A stretch of DNA of 36,733 nucleotides from Streptomyces sp. sk2.1. Lineage in GTDB: Bacteria > Actinomycetota > Actinomycetes > Streptomycetales > Streptomycetaceae. The DNA lies in NCBI RefSeq assembly GCF_008120935.1, contig NZ_RDBO01000077.1:1412828-1449560 (forward strand), written 5' to 3'. The notes beneath the pieces are model-generated. The model worked only from the letters and a program-made list of their open reading frames with translations. It ran no database searches and had not been told where the DNA came from. Positions 8,146 to 15,252 of the stretch are shown piece after piece (positions within the stretch are counted from its first letter, which is position 1; each line of letters begins with the position of its first letter). A program made the translations under genes and the position numbers.

Positions 8146-8161
8146 CGCCCAGAAGTTGTGG
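8146..8161 (+). promoter_or_regulatory. NrdR box 2 (degenerate)
   Basis: CGCCCAGAAGTTGTGG keeps the conserved C at 4 and G at 13 and the right half-site TTGTG, but only about half of all positions match. Its start is exactly 31 bases after box 1, about three helical turns, which supports a paired operator for NrdR. Confidence 0.5.
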
Positions 8162-8272
8162 TCCCCGGTCTGCCGGGGGTGTGGCCATCGCCTATGCTTG
8201 TCACTGCTTCGAGGGGCCCCTGAGGGTCCTGCAGAGGCTATTCAGTCGTGCTGTGAAGGAGGGTTGGGAGCC

Positions 8273-8785
8273 ATGCACTGCCCCTTCTGCAGGCACCCCG
8301 ACAGCCGGGTCGTCGACAGTCGCACCACCGATGACGGCACGTCCATCCGACGCCGCCGCCAGTGCCCCGACTGCTCCCGCCGTTTCACCACGGTGGAGAC
8401 CTGCTCGCTGATGGTGGTGAAGCGCAGCGGCGTGACCGAGCCCTTCAGTCGCACCAAGGTCATCTCCGGCGTGCGCAAGGCGTGCCAGGGCCGGCCGGTC
8501 ACCGAGGACGCCCTCGCCAAGCTCGGCCAGCGTGTCGAGGAGGCGGTGCGCGCCACCGGCAGTGCCGAGCTGACCACGCACGACGTGGGGCTGGCCATCC
8601 TCGGCCCCCTGCAGGAACTCGACCTCGTCGCGTACCTGCGCTTCGCGTCCGTGTACCGGGCGTTCGACACACTCGAAGACTTCGAGGCCGCCATCGCGGA
8701 ACTCCGTGAGCAGCGGCCTCCCGCGAAAGAGCGCGGGAAGGGCGAGACCCCCGCGGTCCCCGTTCCCGCCGTCGCCGCCGACTAG
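8273..8785 (+). CDS. nrdR: NrdR, transcriptional repressor of ribonucleotide reductase genes
   Basis: The product has 170 residues: an N-terminal zinc ribbon (MHCPFCRHPDSRVVDSR and QCPDCSRRF, four cysteines) that binds DNA, then an ATP-cone domain (VVKRSGVTEPFSRTKVISGV onward) that senses ATP/dATP. It represses nrd operons when dATP is high. The ATG at 8273 follows GAAGGAGG at about 8256-8263. Two NrdR boxes lie upstream, and the B12-dependent reductase nrdJ follows in the same direction after 159 bases, so it very probably regulates its own operon. The C-terminal tail is rich in Pro, Ala and Val. Confidence 0.96.
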   Translation: MHCPFCRHPDSRVVDSRTTDDGTSIRRRRQCPDCSRRFTTVETCSLMVVKRSGVTEPFSRTKVISGVRKACQGRPVTEDALAKLGQRVEEAVRATGSAELTTHDVGLAILGPLQELDLVAYLRFASVYRAFDTLEDFEAAIAELREQRPPAKERGKGETPAVPVPAVAAD

Positions 8786-8944
8786 AGCGGCACCGGCCTG
8801 CCGGCACGGATCCGTGGACCGGCGGCGGGACGGCTTCATGAACCTGTTTCGGGCGCTTCGCGGTGCCCGAAGCATCAGAGACAGACTGTGCCCCGGGAAG
8901 TTCTGGGCACTTCAGGGCGTTTTTGCCCACATATGGGAGGCGGC
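8786..8944 (+). other. nrdR-nrdJ spacer with small hairpins
   Basis: The spacer contains GTGCCC (8890-8895) paired with GGGCAC (8907-8912) around an 11-base loop, then GGGC-GTTTTT-GCCC at 8917-8930, just before the nrdJ ribosome binding site. I see no cobalamin riboswitch consensus. The hairpins may tune nrdJ translation or mRNA stability, but this is not demonstrated. Confidence 0.4.
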
Positions 8945-11839
8945 ATGACAGAGACGGCGAGCGGCCCGGCACGAGGTTCCCGTACCAAGGGATCCAAGGC
9001 GAGCAAGGGTCTGCGCATCGAGCGCATCCACACCACCCCCGGCGTGCATCCGTACGACGAGGTGACGTGGGAGCGCCGTGACGTCGTCATGACCAACTGG
9101 CGCGACGGCTCGATCAACTTCGAGCAGCGTGGCGTCGAGTTCCCCGACTTCTGGTCGGTGAACGCGGTCAACATCGTCACCAGCAAGTACTTCCGCGGGG
9201 CCGTCGGCACCCCGCAGCGCGAGACCGGTCTGAAGCAGCTCATCGACCGGATCGTGAAGACGTACCGCAAGGCCGGCGAGGACCACGGCTACTTCGCCTC
9301 TCCCGCGGACGCCGAGATCTTCGAGCACGAGCTGGCGTACGCCCTCCTGCACCAGATCTTCAGCTTCAACTCGCCGGTCTGGTTCAACGTCGGCACTCCC
9401 CAGCCCCAGCAGGTCTCCGCCTGCTTCATCCTGTCCGTCGACGACTCCATGGAGTCGATCCTCGACTGGTACAAGGAAGAGGGCATGATCTTCAAGGGCG
9501 GCTCCGGCGCCGGCCTGAACCTCTCCCGCATCCGCTCCTCCAAGGAGCTGCTGTCCTCCGGCGGCAACGCCTCCGGTCCGGTCTCCTTCATGCGCGGCGC
9601 CGACGCCTCCGCCGGCACGATCAAGTCCGGCGGCGCCACCCGACGCGCGGCCAAGATGGTCATCCTCGACGTCGACCACCCCGACATCGAGAACTTCATC
9701 GAGACCAAGGTCAAGGAGGAGGAGAAGATCCGCGCCCTGCGCGACGCGGGCTTCGACATGGACCTGGGCGGCGACGACATCACGTCGGTCCAGTACCAGA
9801 ACGCCAACAACTCGGTCCGGGTGAACGACGAGTTCATGAAGGCCGTGGAGTCCGGCGGCAAGTTCGGGCTGCGCGCCCGGATGACCGGCGAGGTCATCGA
9901 GGAGGTCGAGGCCAAGTCCCTCTTCCGCAAGATGGCGGAGGCGGCCTGGGCGTGCGCCGACCCGGGCATCCAGTACGACGACACGATCAACCAGTGGCAC
10001 ACCTGCCCGGAGTCCGGCCGGATCAACGGCTCGAACCCCTGCAGCGAGTACATGCACCTGGACAACACCTCGTGCAACCTCGCCTCGCTGAACCTGATGA
10101 AGTTCCTCAAGGACGACGGCAAGGGCAACCAGTCCTTCGAGTCCGAGCGCTTCGCCAAGGTCGTCGAGCTGGTCATCACCGCGATGGACATCTCCATCTG
10201 CTTCGCGGACTTCCCGACCCAGAAGATCGGCGAGAACACCCGCGCCTTCCGCCAGCTGGGCATCGGTTACGCCAACCTCGGCGCCCTGCTGATGGCGACC
10301 GGCCACGCCTACGACAGCGACGGCGGCCGCGCCCTCGCCGGTGCCATCACCTCGCTGATGACCGGTACCTCGTACAAGCGCTCCGCCGAGCTCGCCGCGG
10401 TCGTCGGCCCGTACGACGGCTACGCCCGCAACGCCGAGCCGCACCAGCGCGTCATGAAGCAGCACGCCGACGCCAACGCCACGGCCGTCCGCATGGACGA
10501 CCTGGACAACCCGATCTGGGCCGCCGCCACGGAGGCCTGGCAGGACGTGATCCGCCTCGGCGCGAAGAACGGTTTCCGCAACTCGCAGGCCTCGGTCATC
10601 GCGCCCACCGGCACCATCGGTCTCGCGATGTCCTGCGACACCACCGGTCTCGAGCCCGACCTCGCCCTGGTCAAGTTCAAGAAGCTGGTCGGCGGCGGCT
10701 CGATGCAGATCGTGAACGGCACCGTCCCGCAGGCCCTGCGCCGCCTGGGCTACCAGGAGGAGCAGATCGAGGCGATCGTTGCCCACATCGCCGAGCACGG
10801 CAACGTGATCGACGCCCCCGGTCTGAAGACCGAGCACTACGAGGTCTTCGACTGCGCCATGGGCGAGCGCTCCATCTCCGCGATGGGTCACGTCCGCATG
10901 ATGGCCGCGATCCAGCCGTGGATCTCCGGCGCCCTGTCCAAGACGGTGAACCTGCCGGAGACGGCCACCGTCGAGGACGTCGAGGAGGTCTACTTCGAGG
11001 CGTGGAAGATGGGCGTCAAGGCGCTCGCCATCTACCGCGACAACTGCAAGGTCGGCCAGCCCCTCTCCGCGAAGACCAAGGAGAAGGAGAAGGCGGAGGT
11101 CACGGCCAAGGCCGAGGAGACCATCCGCACCGCGGTCGAGAAGGTCGTCGAGTACCGCCCGGTCCGCAAGCGCCTCCCCAAGGGCCGCCCCGGCATCACC
11201 ACCTCCTTCACGGTGGGCGGCGCCGAGGGCTACATGACCGCCAACTCCTACCCGGACGACGGTCTCGGCGAGGTCTTCCTGAAGATGTCCAAGCAGGGTT
11301 CGACTCTCGCGGGCATGATGGACGCCTTCTCCATCGCCGTCTCGGTCGGTCTGCAGTACGGCGTCCCGCTGGAGACGTACGTCTCGAAGTTCACCAACAT
11401 GCGCTTCGAGCCGGCCGGCATGACCGACGACCCGGACGTGCGGATGGCGCAGTCGATCGTCGACTACATCTTCCGCCGCCTCGCGCTGGACTTCCTGCCC
11501 TTCGAGACCCGCTCCGCCCTGGGCATCCACTCGGCCGAGGAGCGTCAGCGCCACCTCGACACCGGTTCGTACGAACCCTCCCTGGAGGACGACGAGCTGG
11601 ACATCGAGAGCCTGGCCCAGTCCGCGCCGCTGCGGACGGAGCCGCTGAAGGCGGTGGCCGCGGTGCAGGAGGCCGAGAAGCCCGCGCCGAAGACCGCGCA
11701 CACCTCGGCGGAACTCGTCGAGATGCAGCTGGGCATCAGCGCGGACGCGCCGCTCTGCTTCTCCTGCGGTACGAAGATGCAGCGCGCCGGATCCTGCTAC
11801 ATCTGCGAGGGCTGCGGCTCGACCAGCGGTTGCAGCTGA
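8945..11839 (+). CDS. nrdJ: NrdJ, adenosylcobalamin-dependent class II ribonucleotide reductase
   Basis: The 964-residue enzyme reduces ribonucleotides to deoxyribonucleotides using a coenzyme B12 radical, so it works with or without oxygen. The reductase core shows FNSPVWFNVG, QVSACFILSVDDSMESI, FKGGSGAGLNLSRIRS, SGGATRRAAKMV, and the catalytic NPCSEYMHLDNTSCNLASLN. The C-terminal tail CFSCGTKMQRAGSCYICEGC is the cysteine-rich, zinc-ribbon-like end seen in actinobacterial NrdJ; the final CGSTSGCS may carry the shuttle cysteines. The ATG at 8945 follows GGGAGG, and the frame stays open upstream only by chance. It shares the NrdR-controlled promoter region with nrdR. Confidence 0.96.
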   Translation: MTETASGPARGSRTKGSKASKGLRIERIHTTPGVHPYDEVTWERRDVVMTNWRDGSINFEQRGVEFPDFWSVNAVNIVTSKYFRGAVGTPQRETGLKQLIDRIVKTYRKAGEDHGYFASPADAEIFEHELAYALLHQIFSFNSPVWFNVGTPQPQQVSACFILSVDDSMESILDWYKEEGMIFKGGSGAGLNLSRIRSSKELLSSGGNASGPVSFMRGADASAGTIKSGGATRRAAKMVILDVDHPDIENFIETKVKEEEKIRALRDAGFDMDLGGDDITSVQYQNANNSVRVNDEFMKAVESGGKFGLRARMTGEVIEEVEAKSLFRKMAEAAWACADPGIQYDDTINQWHTCPESGRINGSNPCSEYMHLDNTSCNLASLNLMKFLKDDGKGNQSFESERFAKVVELVITAMDISICFADFPTQKIGENTRAFRQLGIGYANLGALLMATGHAYDSDGGRALAGAITSLMTGTSYKRSAELAAVVGPYDGYARNAEPHQRVMKQHADANATAVRMDDLDNPIWAAATEAWQDVIRLGAKNGFRNSQASVIAPTGTIGLAMSCDTTGLEPDLALVKFKKLVGGGSMQIVNGTVPQALRRLGYQEEQIEAIVAHIAEHGNVIDAPGLKTEHYEVFDCAMGERSISAMGHVRMMAAIQPWISGALSKTVNLPETATVEDVEEVYFEAWKMGVKALAIYRDNCKVGQPLSAKTKEKEKAEVTAKAEETIRTAVEKVVEYRPVRKRLPKGRPGITTSFTVGGAEGYMTANSYPDDGLGEVFLKMSKQGSTLAGMMDAFSIAVSVGLQYGVPLETYVSKFTNMRFEPAGMTDDPDVRMAQSIVDYIFRRLALDFLPFETRSALGIHSAEERQRHLDTGSYEPSLEDDELDIESLAQSAPLRTEPLKAVAAVQEAEKPAPKTAHTSAELVEMQLGISADAPLCFSCGTKMQRAGSCYICEGCGSTSGCS

Positions 11840-11908
11840 TACCGGGTGCGATCGCGTCCGACGCGGCGTTGAGCGTCCGCCGCTGAGGACATCGAACCGC
11901 GCATGAGG

Positions 11909-11936
11909 AAGGGTGCCGGCCATGGGCCGGCACCCT
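11909..11936 (+). terminator. Strong terminator hairpin after nrdJ
   Basis: A perfect 13-bp stem, AAGGGTGCCGGCC paired with GGCCGGCACCCTT, has a 3-base loop and continues into TTCC. It lies 70 bases after the nrdJ stop and should end the nrdR-nrdJ transcript. Confidence 0.88.
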
Positions 11937-12094
11937 TTCCGGCGTCCCGGCCCCTCGAAGGTCCGGACACGCCGTGTCCTTCGCGCGTCGAAGCCGCACG
12001 GGTGTGTCCCCGGTCTCCGACGACGAAGCGCCCGGGAACACCGGGGACTTGTGCCCGCGGAACAATTCGAAGGCGCCCGTGGCACACCACTGCG

Positions 12095-12100
12095 TAGAGT
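12095..12100 (+). promoter_or_regulatory. Candidate -10 element (TAGAGT), leaderless start
   Basis: TAGAGT ends 6 bases before the ATG at 12107. The intervening bases are CCCCCC, so there is no ribosome binding site. This spacing fits a leaderless mRNA beginning at the ATG. The -35 is not evident. Confidence 0.4.
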
Positions 12101-12106
12101 CCCCCC

Positions 12107-12868
12107 ATGCCGAGCCCGGAACTCCAGCGGATCACCGCCTTCTTGACCGGCTTCGCCCGTCGCCAGGCCGAGCGCGTCATCGAACTCCCGGTCGGGTTCG
12201 CCGTACTTGACGACACGTTCGCCCGCTCCCGTGCGAACAACCAGATCTTCATCGACACGGCCGTGGACCCCGAGGCGCTGCCCGATGTCGCGGAGGAGGT
12301 TCTGGGGCATCTGAACCATCGGATGATCTCCGTGCTCGACGACGGCGTCGCGACGGTGTGCGCGGAGCCGCTGACCCGGGCCGGATACACCCATTCCACC
12401 TGTCTGCTCATGCTGCACGCGGGTCCGCTGCCGACCGGCGGGCCGGCGGAACAGGTGGACCTCGACGCGCTGCGCACCCCGCTCGCCCGGCAGTGGCGGG
12501 AATTCCTCCCGGACGTGGACGACGAGGTCATCCGCCACCTCGTCGACCGGCGCGAGGCCCGTCGGCGCGGGGCCGACATCGTGCGCTTCATCGGCGCCCG
12601 CACGGAGGAGGGCGAGGTCGTCTCATGGGCCGACCTCTATCTGGACCCGGCGACCGGCACGGCCCAGATCGAGGACCTGGTCACCTCGAATGCCCACCTC
12701 GGGCGTGGTCACGCCGACGCCGTTCTGACCACCGCCCTGCGCTCGGCCGCCGCCGAGGGCTGCGACACCCGCTTCCTGTCGGCCGACGAGGAGGACTGGC
12801 CGCGCCACTGGTACGAGCGCCGCGGCTTCTCTGCCATAGGCCGCATGCACTGCTTCGAACGCGGCTGA
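12107..12868 (+). CDS. GNAT-family N-acetyltransferase
   Basis: The product has 253 residues. The C-terminal half (about 150-253) is a GNAT domain: EVVSWADLYLDPATGTAQIEDL for the central strands, the acetyl-CoA pyrophosphate loop NAHLGRGHADAVL, and the closing DWPRHWYERRGFSAIGR motif. The N-terminal half is only loosely like GNAT and may be a degenerate first copy, as in tandem GNAT proteins. The substrate is unknown. The ATG at 12107 has no Shine-Dalgarno sequence but follows a -10-like TAGAGT, so translation is probably leaderless. It stands alone between the nrdJ terminator and a convergent TerD gene. Confidence 0.85.
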   Translation: MPSPELQRITAFLTGFARRQAERVIELPVGFAVLDDTFARSRANNQIFIDTAVDPEALPDVAEEVLGHLNHRMISVLDDGVATVCAEPLTRAGYTHSTCLLMLHAGPLPTGGPAEQVDLDALRTPLARQWREFLPDVDDEVIRHLVDRREARRRGADIVRFIGARTEEGEVVSWADLYLDPATGTAQIEDLVTSNAHLGRGHADAVLTTALRSAAAEGCDTRFLSADEEDWPRHWYERRGFSAIGRMHCFERG

Positions 12869-13001
12869 GCGCGGGGCGGTCCGGGCAGGGGAGCGGCCGA
12901 GCGGCGGCCCGCGGTACGGAGGGGACGGCTCGGTGGCCGGTCCCTCTTCGGTACGCCGGTCGGTTTCCCGCCCGCCGGTCCGCTCGGCGTGCCGTGCCGC
13001 G

Positions 13002-13538
13002 TCAGGCTCCGGGGGTACGGCTTCCCATCGCACCGGCGAACGAGTCGGGGTCCCCGTCGAAGCCGCGAACCATGCTGCGGAACTCCCAGGCACCGGAGGC
13101 GCCGCGGACGAACTCGGCGACGGTTGCCGCGGTGGCGGCACCGACCGCGGAGAAGTCGTCCTCCGCCAGGTTCGTGTAGCCCTCCCGGATCTGGACGCCG
13201 GTGTTCGGTATGTCGGCGAACGCCTTGCGACCGTCGCGCTGCTGGATGGCGACCCCGACGACGACCCGGGTGTAGGCGGGTGACAACCGGCTCAGCTCCA
13301 GCGTCATCACCTCGTCGAAGCCGAACCCCTGACCGGTCCTGCTGTCGCGGTTGAGGTTGATGGTGCCGTCCGGCGAACGGCTGTCGAAGTGCACCAGATA
13401 CGCGGGGCTGCCGTACGGTGCGTCCGCGAGGTACGTCGCCGCGATGATGTCGAGGTCGTGGTCGGGGGTGCCCGAAGAACTGGGATCCCATTTGAGCCTG
13501 ACTTCGACCTTTTCGATGTCCTTGTTGGGCGTGCTCAT
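13002..13538 (-). CDS. TerD-family (tellurium resistance/stress) protein
   Basis: The product has 178 residues and shows the TerD fold features: EVRLKWDPSSSGTPDHDLDIIAA, HFDSRSPDGTINLNRDSRTG with acidic calcium-binding residues, GFDEVMTLELSRL, VVVGVAIQQRDGRKAFADIPNTGVQI, and an ending FRSMVRGFDGDP. TerD domains bind calcium and belong to stress and tellurite-resistance systems, but single copies in Streptomyces are mostly linked to development and stress, with no set reaction. No other ter gene is in the window. The start codon is ATG (minus strand, at 13538), divergent from the gene at 13708. Confidence 0.88.
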   Translation of the reverse strand: MSTPNKDIEKVEVRLKWDPSSSGTPDHDLDIIAATYLADAPYGSPAYLVHFDSRSPDGTINLNRDSRTGQGFGFDEVMTLELSRLSPAYTRVVVGVAIQQRDGRKAFADIPNTGVQIREGYTNLAEDDFSAVGAATAATVAEFVRGASGAWEFRSMVRGFDGDPDSFAGAMGSRTPGA

Positions 13539-13695
13539 CGGACTTGCCTCCCTGGCTTGCCGCCGGGCCGTCGGGGCGTTCGTTCCACCCGATCATGTCC
13601 GTAACGGACCGTGGATCCAACCGACTTGGCCCTCGATGGCGGAATCGGGCCACTGTCACCTCGCCGGAGGGTGACCCGCGCCACGCCCGGCGCCG

Positions 13696-13701
13696 TACGA
13701 T
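13696..13701 (+). promoter_or_regulatory. Candidate -10 element (TACGAT), leaderless start
   Basis: TACGAT ends 6 bases before the GTG start at 13708. A GTGACC sequence at 13671-13676 lies 19 bases upstream and could be the -35. No ribosome binding site is visible. Confidence 0.4.
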
Positions 13702-13707
13702 GGCGCG

Positions 13708-14313
13708 GTGCTGGTCAAGTGGATTCGTTGCACCGTGGTGGACCGTCGAGGCTTTGAACGGGGGCAGCGGAAGTGGGCGGAGCTGCTGGGCGAGCCCGGA
13801 TTCAGGGGGCAGGGCGGCGGGTGGAGCCGGGAACGTCCGGACGTGGCGCACGTCTTCGCCTTCTGGGAGAACCGTGTCTTCTACGACTCGTTCATGGCGC
13901 GGGCGCACGACGACCTGGCAGCCGCGCAGTCCGGTACGTACAGCGGCATCCAGGTCAAGCTGTTCGAGTACCGCTTCGACGTGAAGACCGGTTTTGAGCC
14001 GCGCTTCACCGACGCGGACGTCGTCAGGGTGGCGCACAGCAAGGTGCGCGAGGACCGGGTGGAGCACTTCGCGTTGATGCAGGAACGGGTGTGGAACCCG
14101 GCGATGGCCGGATCGCCCGGCATGCTGCGAGGGGTGTTCGGCGAGGCGCCGGGGCACGAGTTCCTGGTGCTGTCCATGTGGCAGTCGAGCGCCGAGCGGG
14201 GCAAGTACCGGGCGGGGAGCATCGAGCGACTGTCGCAACGGGCCCGGATCGAGGACGACGTGACGGAGCTGGCGGGAGATGTCGTGCAACTGGAACCCTC
14301 CTGGACGGTGTGA
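13708..14313 (+). CDS. YdbC/DUF4937-like protein (dimeric alpha-beta barrel type)
   Basis: The product has 201 residues and begins MLVKWIRCTVVDRRGF. Two similar stretches, each with a strand-helix-strand pattern (residues about 1-90: WAELLGEPGF, VAHVFAFWENRVFYDSFM; about 105-190: HFALMQERVWNPAM, FLVLSMWQSSAERGKY), suggest two ABM-like barrel repeats. I associate the pattern with the YdbC/DUF4937 group, whose function is not known; the assignment is from memory of the N-terminal motif. It starts with GTG directly downstream of a -10-like element, so it is probably leaderless. It runs toward the convergent TetR gene. Confidence 0.7.
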   Translation: MLVKWIRCTVVDRRGFERGQRKWAELLGEPGFRGQGGGWSRERPDVAHVFAFWENRVFYDSFMARAHDDLAAAQSGTYSGIQVKLFEYRFDVKTGFEPRFTDADVVRVAHSKVREDRVEHFALMQERVWNPAMAGSPGMLRGVFGEAPGHEFLVLSMWQSSAERGKYRAGSIERLSQRARIEDDVTELAGDVVQLEPSWTV

Positions 14314-14383
14314 CGGGTCGGCGCGGCGGATCAGGCCGCGCCGGTGGTCGGGACGGCGGGCCGCTGATGCCGCGGGCCACCGA

Positions 14384-15070
14384 TCAGGCGGGCCCGGCCG
14401 GGGCGTCGGCGCCTTCCGGGTCGGTTGCGGTGCCGAAGACTCCGGCTCGGGCGGCGGCCAGGGCAGCGGCGGCACATTGGTCGGCCAACTCCCCGTCGAC
14501 GGGCTCGCGGGTGATGAACAGTCTGAGGAACAGCGGTGACACGACGGCTCTGACGAGCGCCCCCGCATCCGTTCTCCGGTCCAGCTCGTGCCGGGCCACG
14601 GCGCGCCCGACGATGGTCTCGCAGCGCGCGAACCGCCCCGCGTAGAAGGCGTTCAGCGCCTCCGCGGCGCGTCGGGACTGGAACGCGGCGGCGATGAAGG
14701 CGGTCGGCGCGGCCGCCGTGGCGGGGGCGGCGAAGGACTCGGCCGTCGTGTGCGCCAGCGCGCGCAGGTCTCCTTCCAGGCTCCCGGTGTCGGGTGGTGC
14801 CCAACTGTCCTCTCCGGCCAGGTCGAGGGCGTCCGCGACCAGCCCTTCGATGTTCCCCCAGCGCCGGTAGAGGGTCGTCTTGTGGATTCCGGCGTGCTCC
14901 GCGACGTATTCGACGGTGAGGCCCGGGTATCCGTGTTCCACCAGCCCGGTGAGAACGGCGTCCCGGACCGCTGCCCGGGTCCGGGCGGTGCGACCGCCGG
15001 GCCGGCGGGTGCCGGGCGCGAGCGGGGCCGTCGGTGCTCCGGCCGTCGGGGTGTCTCCTTGCTCATTCAA
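14384..15070 (-). CDS. TetR-family transcriptional regulator
   Basis: The product has 228 residues. After a Pro/Gly/Ala-rich leader of about 25 residues comes the TetR DNA-binding domain: RTRAAVRDAVLTGLVEHGYP, LTVEYVAEHAGIHKTTLYRR and WGNIEGLVADALDL. The C-terminal ligand and dimer domain includes FLRLFITREPVDGELADQ, typical of this TetR type. The start is TTG at 15070, chosen because GGAG lies 6 bases upstream; the nearby ATG at 15066 is out of frame. The gene diverges from the ABC-F gene with palindromes between them, the usual arrangement for a regulator of its neighbour and itself. The ligand is unknown; an antibiotic or metabolite is a guess from the ABC-F neighbour. Confidence 0.9.
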   Translation of the reverse strand: MNEQGDTPTAGAPTAPLAPGTRRPGGRTARTRAAVRDAVLTGLVEHGYPGLTVEYVAEHAGIHKTTLYRRWGNIEGLVADALDLAGEDSWAPPDTGSLEGDLRALAHTTAESFAAPATAAAPTAFIAAAFQSRRAAEALNAFYAGRFARCETIVGRAVARHELDRRTDAGALVRAVVSPLFLRLFITREPVDGELADQCAAAALAAARAGVFGTATDPEGADAPAGPA

Positions 15071-15071
15071 T

Positions 15072-15111
15072 TGCTACTCCAGTTGCATTAGTGGATCTCA
15101 GTGTGCCACAC
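15072..15111. promoter_or_regulatory. Candidate TetR operators between the regulator and the ABC-F gene
   Basis: Two symmetrical elements lie in the divergent region. TGCTACTCCAGTTGCA (15072-15087) is an imperfect palindrome with one mismatch. GTGTGCCACAC (15101-15111) is a perfect palindrome with a central C. They are about 27 bases apart centre to centre. Either or both could bind the TetR protein. Confidence 0.4.
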
Positions 15112-15119
15112 TCGCCTTA

Positions 15120-15146
15120 ATGCGACAACGGTGGCGTTTGCTTTGA
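15120..15146 (+). CDS. Possible leader peptide MRQRWRLL before the ABC-F gene
   Basis: A complete ORF of eight codons (ATG CGA CAA CGG TGG CGT TTG CTT TGA) lies about 105 bases before the likely ABC-F start. Three of its eight residues are arginine. No ribosome binding site precedes it, so it would need leaderless translation. Short upstream ORFs of this type control several antibiotic-resistance ABC-F and erm genes through ribosome stalling; here that role is inferred from position and the hairpins that follow, and chance is possible. Confidence 0.3.
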   Translation: MRQRWRLL

Positions 15147-15151
15147 TCGCG

Positions 15152-15182
15152 GGGCCCGTTCACGGACGGCCCGGCCGTTCCG
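15152..15182 (+). promoter_or_regulatory. Mutually exclusive hairpins upstream of the ABC-F gene
   Basis: GGGCC (15152-15156) can pair with GGCCC (15168-15172). Alternatively CGGACGGCC (15163-15171) can pair with the following bases to 15182 (GGCCGTTCCG region) with one bulge. The two cannot form together. This resembles an attenuator, but GC-rich DNA makes such pairs frequent. Confidence 0.3.
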
Positions 15183-15252
15183 GTCGATGGCAGCTGTCGC
15201 TCCTTGTCCTCAGATCGACTTGTTTCCCGAACGACCGAATCCGGAGGCGCTC

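Noticed and set aside
7712..8188. 158-codon minus-strand frame over the lexA promoter region
   Set aside because: It overlaps the SOS and NrdR boxes and has Arg/Pro/Gly-rich noise with no motif.
8131..8272. Search for a cobalamin riboswitch before nrdR-nrdJ
   Set aside because: No B12-box-like conserved sequence was seen. Control by NrdR boxes is the better explanation.
8912..12538. 1208-codon open frame on the minus strand
   Set aside because: It is antisense to nrdJ. High GC keeps this frame open and its translation has no family motif.
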